From Spirochaetota bacterium (GTDB taxonomy: Bacteria; Spirochaetota; Brachyspiria; Brachyspirales; JACRPF01), in assembly GCA_038043445.1 (NCBI GenBank), contig JBBTBY010000049.1, forward strand, positions 1 to 36,143: 36,143 nt of DNA, read 5' to 3'. Both the position numbers and the translations under genes were made by a program. The notes under the pieces were generated by a model. The model ran no database searches. It was not told where the DNA came from and saw only the letters and a program-made list of their open reading frames with translations. Of this stretch, positions 1-5,813 are shown piece after piece (within the stretch, counting starts at the first letter, position 1; every line of letters begins with the position of its first letter).

Positions 1-158
1 ATGCGGCGGCCAGTTTCGGCGTCCGTGAGCATTTTATAATTCAATTCGACGTTAAATACCTTTTCACCGAACACATGGAGGAAGCGCCGATCCTGCGGCC
101 GCATCGAGCGCCATGCCACGCCGTTATGCGGTACGATGTCTGCAAATGTGCGTATCAT
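1..158 (-). CDS. Hypothetical protein, 5' part only (runs off the left edge)
   Basis: Minus-strand reading frame open from an ATG at 158 to the window edge, giving 52 residues (MIRTFADIVPHN...) with no stop. A strong GAGGAGG lies 7 bases upstream of the ATG, and the ATG overlaps the stop of the preceding gene as ATGA (158-155), so the two are translationally coupled. No family recognised; the visible part is soluble and basic. It belongs to the block of small overlapping genes typical of prophage or island DNA. Confidence 0.55.
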   Translation of the reverse strand, partial: MIRTFADIVPHNGVAWRSMRPQDRRFLHVFGEKVFNVELNYKMLTDAETGRR

Positions 159-316
159 ACGGCAGCCTCCTCGTCTCGATATTTCACCATTGCCTGGCAA
201 AGGCAATTGCCGTTGTATCCCGGTGCGCCGAGCGGCTGATAGCCCTCGCGGATTAAGTTCTGCGCGGCCTCCTCAATGCAGAGGCCTTGCACGATGCGAT
301 AGTCGATGACTTTCAT
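155..316 (-). CDS. DUF1737-like small protein (53 aa)
   Basis: The 53-residue product reads MKVIDYRIVQ, then an acidic helix with LIREGYQPLG, then a short loop and CQAMVKY. This order (a Y-R-V/I strand, a helix ending in GWQPLGG-like sequence, a final QAMV strand) is that of DUF1737 proteins, small single-domain proteins common in phages and bacteria and of unknown function. The ATG at 316 directly follows the stop of the upstream gene (TGA 319-317). Its own stop overlaps the next start by four bases. Start and stop are set by these couplings rather than by a strong ribosome site. The family call is from pattern only. Confidence 0.6.
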   Translation of the reverse strand: MKVIDYRIVQGLCIEEAAQNLIREGYQPLGAPGYNGNCLCQAMVKYRDEEAAV

Positions 317-520
317 TCAGTTTTCCTTGCCGGTTTTTTCACCGGTCTTTTTGGTTTTATTTTCAACCGCCGTCGAAACGGTGATTTGATTTTCTAACAT
401 TGCCCGCGCCAATAGCAAACGCAAGACATAGCTTTTCGAGCAAGCCAAACGCCGCGCCTGCTGCGTGAGGAATGCCCGTTGTTCATCGCCGATGCAAAAG
501 CGTTCGATTTTGTCTAGCAT
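317..520 (-). CDS. Ribbon-helix-helix-like DNA-binding protein (67 aa)
   Basis: Residues 4-42 show a short strand (IERFCIG), a helix (DEQRAFLTQQARRLA), a turn (CSKSY) and a second helix (VLRLLLARAML). This matches MetJ/Arc-type ribbon-helix-helix layout, in which a strand pair contacts DNA and the two helices dimerise. The tail is lysine-rich and disordered. AAGGTG lies 6 bases before the ATG. It is the first gene of the leftward operon and is divergent from the gene at 565 across a short AT-rich promoter region, the usual place for an autoregulating repressor. It could instead be an antitoxin, but no toxin partner is recognisable among the visible neighbours. The fold call is inference from sequence pattern. 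Confidence 0.6.
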   Translation of the reverse strand: MLDKIERFCIGDEQRAFLTQQARRLACSKSYVLRLLLARAMLENQITVSTAVENKTKKTGEKTGKEN

Positions 521-528
521 AGTTCACC

Positions 529-584
529 TTGAAAAATTCGTGTTTTCATGGCATAATTATAACCATGAACAAACCAACCAGCAA
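529..584. promoter_or_regulatory. Overlapping divergent promoters with candidate operator
   Basis: Rightward: TTGAAA (529-534), 17 bp, CATAAT (552-557), which puts the transcription start at about 564-565, the A of the downstream ATG. Leftward: TTGCTG (584-579), 17 bp, TATAAT (561-556), giving a leader of about 28 bases before the gene at 520. The two -10 boxes overlap. The stretch 549-567 reads ATGG, then the palindrome ATAATTAT, then CCAT, a near-dyad one base out of register. A ribbon-helix-helix protein encoded next door could block both promoters there. Boxes are read directly; regulation is inferred. Confidence 0.5.
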
Positions 585-1074
585 TTCTAAAAATACACGT
601 GTTACTAGAAAAAAAGCACAGCGCGGAAAAATCATCCGCACCGATGAAATCGATTTTAAATACGAATATCAAAACGGTAGAAACGTGCGCCGCGAGATCA
701 TTACTCCGGGTAATATTTCAAAAATGAAGTGTGCCAATTGCAATGAGTTTATTAATTTTACCGATAAAGACAATCCCCGAAATATGAAATTTTGTCCGCG
801 ATGTAGGGTGAAAATAAAGACGTTCGATGAACAGAAAAAAGATTATTTCGACAGGATAAACAACACGCAAAAAAAATGCGCTGTTTGCGAACGTGCTATA
901 CCCGGAACCTTTGTCCAAAACGAATCATCTAAAAAAATATATATTCCTTTCAAAATTGTAAAAAAGATAACGTTTCGGGGCGGGCGTACAAAAATATCGA
1001 CATGTAGTCCTGCATGCCGTAAAAAAAAGCATGATATGTCAATACGGCGTCAACAGAAAAGCAAGCAAGCATAA
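565..1074 (+). CDS. Double zinc-ribbon-like protein of unknown function (169 aa)
   Basis: A 169-residue, lysine- and asparagine-rich protein. The first cysteine set is C56-x2-C59 and C77-x2-C80 (KCANC, FCPRC), typical of a zinc ribbon. The second is C105-x2-C108 and C147-x3-C151 (CAVC, CSPAC), like a treble clef or FCS-type finger. The basic tail (RKKKHD, RRQQKSKQ) suggests nucleic-acid binding. The frame is open back to a TTG at 529, but those 12 residues would overlap the promoter, so ATG 565 is preferred. No Shine-Dalgarno is visible and the message may be leaderless. Its AT-rich codon use contrasts sharply with all neighbours and points to recent transfer. Confidence 0.7.
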   Translation: MNKPTSNSKNTRVTRKKAQRGKIIRTDEIDFKYEYQNGRNVRREIITPGNISKMKCANCNEFINFTDKDNPRNMKFCPRCRVKIKTFDEQKKDYFDRINNTQKKCAVCERAIPGTFVQNESSKKIYIPFKIVKKITFRGGRTKISTCSPACRKKKHDMSIRRQQKSKQA

Positions 1075-1127
1075 AATTTCCGTAAATTACAACGTTTTTC
1101 ATGCAAGGTCAACCGATTTCTAATCTG

Positions 1128-1331
1128 TCAACCGCATTTTTTCACGGGATTCGCGCTCTCGTTTTCGTCCTCGCTCTCGTCCGGCAGCTGTTCGAATTGT
1201 GCCAATATATTCGGCATGGCGCAATGGTCCGCACACGCGATATATTGCCGCTGCACCTCAGCGAACATTTCCAATTCGGCATAGATTTTCCCGGTAGTGA
1301 TATGCCGATATGTCGGCCTATGCGTTTTCAT
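1128..1331 (-). CDS. Hypothetical small protein (67 aa)
   Basis: The product starts MKTHRPTYRHI and ends in an acidic stretch (PDESEDENESANP). The ATG at 1331 overlaps the stop of the larger upstream gene as ATGA (1331-1328), and GAGGG lies 7 bases before it, inside the upstream gene. Such coupling supports real translation. Two internal cysteines and a histidine (CADHC) are not enough for a zinc-site call. No family recognised. It converges with the zinc-ribbon gene, separated by 53 bases. Confidence 0.5.
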   Translation of the reverse strand: MKTHRPTYRHITTGKIYAELEMFAEVQRQYIACADHCAMPNILAQFEQLPDESEDENESANPVKKCG

Positions 1332-2089
1332 AAATCGCCCTCGATTTTCGGATTGTGCCGCGTGGTGAATACTTCGCCCTGCTTGTCGAAACGAATGCCG
1401 CCGGGATTGGTGTTCTCAAAGCCCCGTCCGTAATAATGACGATACCCCGCCCGGCGCTTGGCATGAACACCTACCGGCACTACGACGACATGCCCGCCGC
1501 CTTTCCCTTTCATGACTTTGGCGTATGCACGTTCATCCTCGGTGCGGACCACACCGGCGATTTTCTTCGCTTCGCCTCGCGGCAGATCGTCCCGGTCGCT
1601 CACGGCCATATATACAGTCCGCTTTTCAAGCCCGGCACTCAGCTTTTTGACGTAGTGGTATGACAGGTGCAAATCATCGGCAAGCCGCCGCATATTTCGG
1701 AAATAGTGATGCATGAGCGCGCCCTGTACTATCGCCTTTTTAAATTCGGCGAGCGAGTGCATGCTGTGATCGGCAAGCTTTATGTAATCCCGTTCGATGC
1801 CCGCGCCGTACAGCTTTTCTAAAAGCACCTGGTCGCTGTGCGGAATAACGCTCAGTTCATCGTGATAGATGCACGTGTCATATAGTGCGCACTTTTTTTC
1901 GAGGCGAGAGCGCAGCTTGTGCTTGTCGTTCGAATAATCCAGCGCCGCCTTTTCGCTCAATAGCACGGCGATCTGAGATACAACCGCCCTGCCGGCACAA
2001 TACCGCGCAACAAGCTTGACAATCCAATACCGCCACCACGCATCGCTATCTTTTACGTAATTTTTTATAACACGTAGACTTATTTTCAT
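1328..2089 (-). CDS. Hypothetical protein, possibly DNA-binding (253 aa)
   Basis: The start at 2089 (MKISLRVIKNYVK) has AGGAG 9 bases upstream; an in-frame GTG at 2167 would add 26 residues but lacks a ribosome site. The middle has a helix-turn-helix-like stretch around 150-185 (NMRRLADDLHLSYHYVKKL), like a winged helix or sigma-type motif. The C-terminus is basic and rich in G, H and R. No family recognised. It leads the coupled pair with the 67-residue gene at 1128-1331. Length, strand and context suit an uncharacterised prophage or island gene. Confidence 0.6.
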   Translation of the reverse strand: MKISLRVIKNYVKDSDAWWRYWIVKLVARYCAGRAVVSQIAVLLSEKAALDYSNDKHKLRSRLEKKCALYDTCIYHDELSVIPHSDQVLLEKLYGAGIERDYIKLADHSMHSLAEFKKAIVQGALMHHYFRNMRRLADDLHLSYHYVKKLSAGLEKRTVYMAVSDRDDLPRGEAKKIAGVVRTEDERAYAKVMKGKGGGHVVVVPVGVHAKRRAGYRHYYGRGFENTNPGGIRFDKQGEVFTTRHNPKIEGDL

Positions 2090-2268
2090 GCTTGACCACT
2101 CCTGTAGTGCACCGTTGCGCCGCTCTCGGCGGCTGCACGGCGCCACATTAAATTTAAATTCCGCCACTTATAGCAGTGTTTTTTTATCCGCACATGAGCA
2201 TGCCGATTGCCGATACACACGCTCCGCCACTTTCTTCCCGGCCTGTCGGCCCGATATGGCGTGTGCAT
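2086..2268 (-). CDS. Possible small coupled ORF (60 aa)
   Basis: A 60-codon frame whose TGA overlaps the ATG at 2089 as ATGA, the same arrangement as the other genes of this block. The product is very basic (RADRPGRKWRS, RIKKH, WRRAAAES) with no recognised domain. No ribosome site precedes its ATG. A second frame (2374-2168) overlaps it and at most one of them is likely to be translated. Confidence 0.25.
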   Translation of the reverse strand: MHTPYRADRPGRKWRSVCIGNRHAHVRIKKHCYKWRNLNLMWRRAAAESGATVHYRSGQA

Positions 2269-2374
2269 CGGAGAGCGTAACCAGAAAGCCGCATCGATCG
2301 TGACCGCGTGCGAATTTCCCGTTGACGCCCCATTGACATTGTTGTGCGATTTTAAGAAGCGTTAAGCAACGCAA
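2168..2374 (-). CDS. Possible small ORF (68 aa), TTG start
   Basis: An open frame starting at TTG 2374 and ending with TAA at 2168. Its C-terminal half (SDAHAISGRQAGKKVAERVY) looks more protein-like than the alternative frame, with a plausible amphipathic helix and late cysteines (SACSCADKK). No ribosome site or ATG start is present, so it may be the decayed tail of a longer gene cut at the element edge. Unrecognised. Confidence 0.25.
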   Translation of the reverse strand: MRCLTLLKIAQQCQWGVNGKFARGHDRCGFLVTLSDAHAISGRQAGKKVAERVYRQSACSCADKKTLL

Positions 2375-2398
2375 AGCGAAATGCCGCTTCCTAAACTG

Positions 2399-2427
2399 TT
2401 GATTTTTAAACGAATCAAAGATATTCT
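2399..2427 (+). promoter_or_regulatory. Sigma-70-like promoter upstream of tRNA-Tyr copy and STAS gene
   Basis: TTGATT (2399-2404), 17 bp, TATTCT (2422-2427). Transcription would begin near 2434, 18 bases before the tRNA-like sequence, and could continue into the STAS gene at 2558. Confidence 0.5.
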
Positions 2428-2451
2428 ATGCGTTGTAAAGCAATCTAACGC

Positions 2452-2522
2452 GGACAAGTGTCCGGGAACGACTGTAAATCTGTCGGCTCCGGTCTTCGCA
2501 GGTTCAAATCCTGCCCTGTCCA
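2452..2522 (+). pseudogene. Defective tRNA-Tyr(GTA) copy, D-arm deleted
   Basis: The 3' half is a good tRNA-Tyr: anticodon loop CTGTAAA with GTA at 2474-2476, class II variable arm (2484-2497) with a short stem, T-arm GCAGG/CCTGC around TTCAAAT (2498-2514), acceptor strand CCTGTCC and discriminator A at 2522. The 5' half keeps GGACAAG, TG and TCC but goes straight to GGGAACGA, so the D-loop is missing. The anticodon stem (AACGA against TCTGT) has two mismatches and the acceptor one A-C mismatch. The total is 71 bases where about 85 are expected. CCA is not encoded. It marks the border between the accessory block and the core. Alternatives are an attachment-site duplicate left by integration, or an assembly deletion in a true tRNA gene. 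Confidence 0.6.
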
Positions 2523-2557
2523 CATACCCGCCAGATGCGCCAAGGAGGGAGTCCCTC

Positions 2558-2884
2558 ATGGAAACGATCAGAAAAGGGAATTACGTCATCCTCGTCGTCG
2601 ATACCGACCTTGTCGCCGACGATGCCATCATGACGTTCAAGGCAAAGCTCACCGATATCATCGCCACCGACGAAAAGGACATCATCCTCGATTTCGGGAA
2701 TGTACGCGCCGTGTCGAGCAGCGGCATAGGGAAGATACTTCTTCTCTATAAAAAACTGAAAGAGAAAAAAGGATCGATGGGTTTCGTCAATCTGCACCCG
2801 CAGATAGCCGAACTCTTCGATAAGCTCATGTTCCTCGACCTCTTTACGGTCTATGCATCCGCCAACGACATACCCGCCCGCTAA
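2558..2884 (+). CDS. STAS-domain protein (anti-anti-sigma or MlaB-like)
   Basis: A 108-residue single STAS domain. A strand (YVILVVDTD), a helix, then IILDFGNVRAVSSSGIGKIL at about 42-61 carry the family's serine loop before G-I-G (S53-S55), where SpoIIAA-type proteins are phosphorylated. AAGGAGG lies 7 bases before ATG 2558; the longer upstream frame runs through the tRNA copy and is rejected. SpoIIAA-like antagonists bind anti-sigma kinases; MlaB-like ones bind the MlaF ATPase. Here the convergent neighbour is MlaF-like and the stop codons overlap, so an MlaB-type role is possible. No kinase gene is nearby. Confidence 0.85.
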   Translation: METIRKGNYVILVVDTDLVADDAIMTFKAKLTDIIATDEKDIILDFGNVRAVSSSGIGKILLLYKKLKEKKGSMGFVNLHPQIAELFDKLMFLDLFTVYASANDIPAR

Positions 2885-3630
2885 TCGTTCACCACGATAG
2901 GACCGTCGGTCTTTCCGTCGATGAACTGACGGAGGAACGGGTCCTCCGTCCGCTGCAGTTCTTCCGAGGTGCCGCCCTCGATGATGCGCCCCTCATTGAG
3001 CATATAGACGCGGTCCGCCACGCGGAACACGCTCGTAATATCATGCGTAATGACGATGCTCGTTACACCGAGCTCGTTCTTCATCTTGACTATAAGATCA
3101 TCGATGACACGCGACATGATGGGGTCAAGCCCCGTCGTCGGCTCATCGTAGAGGAGTATCTCGGGATCGAGCGCTATCGCACGGGCCAGGCCCACGCGCT
3201 TACGCATGCCGCCGGAAAGATCGGCCACCGATTTCTCCTCGATGCCGGGAAGTCCCACGGAATGCAGAACATTGCTCGCTTTCTCGCGCATCTCATCCTC
3301 GGTCCTGCCCCCGATATTGCGCAGGCCGAACGTTACGTTCTCATAGACATTGAGAGAATCGAAGAGCGCCGCTCCCTGGAAAACCATCCCGAATTTCTTC
3401 CGTATACGCCCGAGACCATCCTCGCCCATGGCGGTGATGGATTCACCGTCGACAAGGATATCGCCGCTGTCGGGCTTGAGCAGACCGAGAATATGCTTGA
3501 GCAGCACGCTTTTCCCGCATCCTGAACGGCCTATCACGACCACCGTCTCTCCCTTCGGGACGGTCAGGGTCGCGCCGCGCAGCACTTCATGCGGACCGAA
3601 ACGCTTGTAGAGATCGCTGATTTCTATCAC
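2881..3630 (-). CDS. ABC transporter ATPase, MlaF-like
   Basis: A complete 249-residue nucleotide-binding subunit: Walker A GRSGCGKS near 33-40, the Q-loop MVFQGAALFDSLNVYENV characteristic of the MlaF/Ttg2A group, signature LSGGMRKRVGLARA, Walker B ILLYDEP, then the H-loop ITHD. MlaF proteins power phospholipid movement between the inner and outer membranes with permease MlaE and the MCE protein MlaD, neither of which is in this window. The GTG start at 3630 has AAGGAG 7 bases upstream. Its TAG stop shares bases with the TAA of the STAS gene. The exact substrate is not provable from the ATPase alone. Confidence 0.85.
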   Translation of the reverse strand: MIEISDLYKRFGPHEVLRGATLTVPKGETVVVIGRSGCGKSVLLKHILGLLKPDSGDILVDGESITAMGEDGLGRIRKKFGMVFQGAALFDSLNVYENVTFGLRNIGGRTEDEMREKASNVLHSVGLPGIEEKSVADLSGGMRKRVGLARAIALDPEILLYDEPTTGLDPIMSRVIDDLIVKMKNELGVTSIVITHDITSVFRVADRVYMLNEGRIIEGGTSEELQRTEDPFLRQFIDGKTDGPIVVND

Positions 3631-3646
3631 CTATGTCTCCTTCGTC

Positions 3647-3675
3647 ATGGTATGGTCAAGGGAATATTTTGTCAA
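3647..3675 (-). promoter_or_regulatory. Promoter of the MlaF-like gene
   Basis: On the minus strand TTGACA (3675-3670), 17 bp, TACCAT (3652-3647), about 16 bases before the GTG start at 3630. Confidence 0.65.
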
Positions 3676-3715
3676 TGCAGTGGTCCAGCACTATATAATG
3701 CATGCCCAAAAATAT

Positions 3716-3860
3716 CACGAAAGAGAATAGAACCACTGAGGGCACAGAGAAAAATATCGTACAATTCAAAAAACATATATACATATTCCACCCTGCTTCT
3801 ATCTCTGTATTCTCTGCATTTCTCTCCGTGATCTCTGTGGTTTCCTTTTCCTTATGTGAG
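3716..3860. repeat. CACAGAG-type inverted-repeat element, copy 1
   Basis: Imperfect palindrome. The left end runs CACGAAAGAGAA, AACCACTGAGG, CACAGAGA; the right end runs TCTCTGTGGTTTCC, CCTTATGTGAG. The two ends are rough reverse complements while the centre is AT-rich and unrelated. It is inverted relative to copies 2 and 3. With the two flanking promoters it fills the 302-base gap between the MlaF-like gene and pyrF; nothing else is seen there. Confidence 0.7.
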
Positions 3861-3881
3861 GAATTGGACAAACGAGGCGGA

Positions 3882-3910
3882 TTGACAAAATCCCTCCCGC
3901 GTGCTACCGT
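3882..3910 (+). promoter_or_regulatory. Promoter of pyrF
   Basis: TTGACA (3882-3887), 17 bp, TACCGT (3905-3910), 22 bases before the pyrF ATG and just outside repeat copy 1. Confidence 0.6.
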
Positions 3911-3932
3911 AGTAAGGATTGATGGAGGACAC

Positions 3933-4613
3933 ATGGACCGCATCATCTGCGCGCTTGACTGCAACACACTTGACGAAGTGAAACGCACGGTCGATACGCT
4001 CGGCAAAAATGTTTCCTGGTATAAGGTCGGGCTGCAGCTTTATCTCAGCGCCGGCAGCACAACGGTCTCATATCTCAAATCGATAGGGAAGAACGTTTTC
4101 CTCGACCTCAAATTCTTCGATATACCGAACACCGTCGGCCATGCGGTCGCGAACGCCTGCTCGCTCGGTGCCGATATGATGACGATACATGCGCTCGGCG
4201 GAAAAGCCATGGTCGCCGCTGCGGCGCAGTCGATACAGAAAGCGAATGCGAAGACGACGCTCCTTGCGGTAACGATACTCACGAGCGTCGATGAAGCGAC
4301 GCTTACAGGCGATATGGGACTGACACCGCCGATAGAACAGAACGTCACGAGGCTGGCAGCCATGGCCGTCGGGGCGGGGGCGACCGGCATAGTCTGTTCA
4401 CCGTTCGAGATAGCGTCCGTACGAAAAGCGGTCGGCACGGGACCGCGGATAGTCACTCCCGGGGTGCGCATGCCGGGGGAAAGCGCGCATGATCAGAAGC
4501 GTGTAGCCACACCCATGCAGGCGTTTGCCGACGGATGCGATTTTGTCGTCATGGGACGCTCATTGACTACGGCCGCAGACCCTGCCGCCGTCGTACGCGT
4601 GATAGAAGGCTGA
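3933..4613 (+). CDS. pyrF: Orotidine 5'-phosphate decarboxylase
   Basis: Converts OMP to UMP, the last step of de novo pyrimidine synthesis, in the cytoplasm. The 226-residue product is a typical short TIM barrel: strand 1 IICALDC with the first aspartate, then VFLDLKFFDIPNTV (about 50-63), which holds the catalytic D-x-K-x-x-D-I signature, and the phosphate-binding end VTPGVR and FVVMGRSL. ATG 3933 has GGAGG 4 bases upstream; the frame is open further back only because the repeat element happens to lack stops. It is a single gene convergent with the PD40 protein, 5 bases apart. No other pyr gene is present. Confidence 0.95.
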   Translation: MDRIICALDCNTLDEVKRTVDTLGKNVSWYKVGLQLYLSAGSTTVSYLKSIGKNVFLDLKFFDIPNTVGHAVANACSLGADMMTIHALGGKAMVAAAAQSIQKANAKTTLLAVTILTSVDEATLTGDMGLTPPIEQNVTRLAAMAVGAGATGIVCSPFEIASVRKAVGTGPRIVTPGVRMPGESAHDQKRVATPMQAFADGCDFVVMGRSLTTAADPAAVVRVIEG

Positions 4614-4618
4614 TCACC

Positions 4619-5719
4619 CTACTCACCCTTGACCTTTATGTCCTTCGACCTGGTATTGATGTCATCGACCGTGTTGTTTATCTTCTGAACGCGGCTCATT
4701 ATCGCATCGTATGCGGATTTCAGGTCATCATTGAACCGCGTCGGTGTCGGTCGCGACACGACAATGCTCGCATCGACCGTCGTTACTATCGTTTCAGAAC
4801 CGGGACGGAATCGCGGGTCCAATTTCACGCGGACGATGTCTCCCTTTCCCATGGAGTTCTTGTAGGATACGACATATGCATACTCCCCCCCTCTATCGGT
4901 GGAGAAATATCCCTCCCAGCCGTCGGTATTTATCGGCGCACCGAGATTGACCGGCGGCGACCATCGACGCCAGGTATCGTCGAGTCTCTTCGTCATGAAG
5001 ATATCATAATTGCCATTGCGATCGCTCGCAAAATAGAGCGTCCGTCCGTCAGCGGCAAAGAACGGCGTGATGTCGTTGAATTCGGAATTGACCGTTGACC
5101 CGAGGTTGCGCGGTGCCGTCCATTCGCTGTTGCTCAAATGACTGACGTATAACTCAAAGCGTGCTTCCTCTTCACTGAAGATGGACAACAGAAGTGTCAC
5201 CCCGTCGGCGGCAAGGAATGCCGTCGGCACCCGTTTCGTGGATACTGCGAGCACATCGGCGGTCGACGAGGCCCCGGCGGACGATAGCAGCGCATCATAG
5301 GAACGTATCGGCAGTTTGACCGGCCTGCCCCAGCCGCCTTCATTTGTAGAGCGTGTTATCAGTGAAAATCCCGCCCCGTCGAAACCGGACGAAGTCTCCG
5401 AACCGCTGATGAGTATCGATCTTCCGTCGGCCGTCATGCCGTGCATCATGTTCACGCCCGACCGCAGATTGAACGGCGCAGGCATATCGATGGCCCGTTC
5501 CCATCCTTGCGCGCTGCGCTGGGACATCATGATGCGGTATGACGTGCTCGTGCGATTATCATCGCGGTTCCCGCGTATGAAATACAGCGTTTTTCCATCG
5601 GGGCTGATGACCGGTGCAAGCTCATCGTAGCGCGTATTGATGGCCTCGCCGAGGTTCTCCATCGGCTGCTGGGCAAAGCATGGGAATATGCTTACTATGA
5701 GAAGCAACGCTCTTTTCAT
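4619..5719 (-). CDS. Exported PD40/TolB-like beta-propeller protein 1
   Basis: A 366-residue protein with a signal peptide (MKRALLLIVSIFPCFA, cleavage near QQP). It then has PD40-type repeats: APVISPDGKTLYFIRG (about 35-50), a weaker middle one, and ITPFFAADGRTLYFASDRNG near 215-235, followed by YDIFMTKR and a W-rich loop. The last 40 residues form a conserved helix segment (FNDDLKSAYDAIMSRV...VDDINTRSK). Such WD40-like propellers act in the periplasm, usually as binding scaffolds. It is a clear paralogue of the gene at 6906-8033, with the same repeat layout and the same C-terminal helix. It has its own promoter. Specific role unknown. Confidence 0.85.
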   Translation of the reverse strand: MKRALLLIVSIFPCFAQQPMENLGEAINTRYDELAPVISPDGKTLYFIRGNRDDNRTSTSYRIMMSQRSAQGWERAIDMPAPFNLRSGVNMMHGMTADGRSILISGSETSSGFDGAGFSLITRSTNEGGWGRPVKLPIRSYDALLSSAGASSTADVLAVSTKRVPTAFLAADGVTLLLSIFSEEEARFELYVSHLSNSEWTAPRNLGSTVNSEFNDITPFFAADGRTLYFASDRNGNYDIFMTKRLDDTWRRWSPPVNLGAPINTDGWEGYFSTDRGGEYAYVVSYKNSMGKGDIVRVKLDPRFRPGSETIVTTVDASIVVSRPTPTRFNDDLKSAYDAIMSRVQKINNTVDDINTRSKDIKVKGE

Positions 5720-5751
5720 ATCACCGTCTTCGCAGCGTTTTTATCAATACT

Positions 5752-5780
5752 GTAATAATGCGGTATCGATGGAAAGTCAA
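5752..5780 (-). promoter_or_regulatory. Promoter of PD40 protein 1
   Basis: On the minus strand TTGACT (5780-5775), 17 bp, TATTAC (5757-5752), with a leader of roughly 26 bases containing GGTGAT before ATG 5719. Confidence 0.55.
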
Positions 5781-5813
5781 CCGATCTCCCGGTCACTCCC
5801 ATTATCGGCATCG

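Noticed and set aside
3716-3860. CRISPR-like array suggested by repeated CACAGAG words
   Set aside because: The words are irregularly spaced, mirrored rather than direct, and separated by no unique spacers of constant length.
3702-3932. 77-residue N-terminal extension of pyrF
   Set aside because: It would run through the repeat element; PyrF starts canonically at 3933 with a ribosome site and promoter directly before it.
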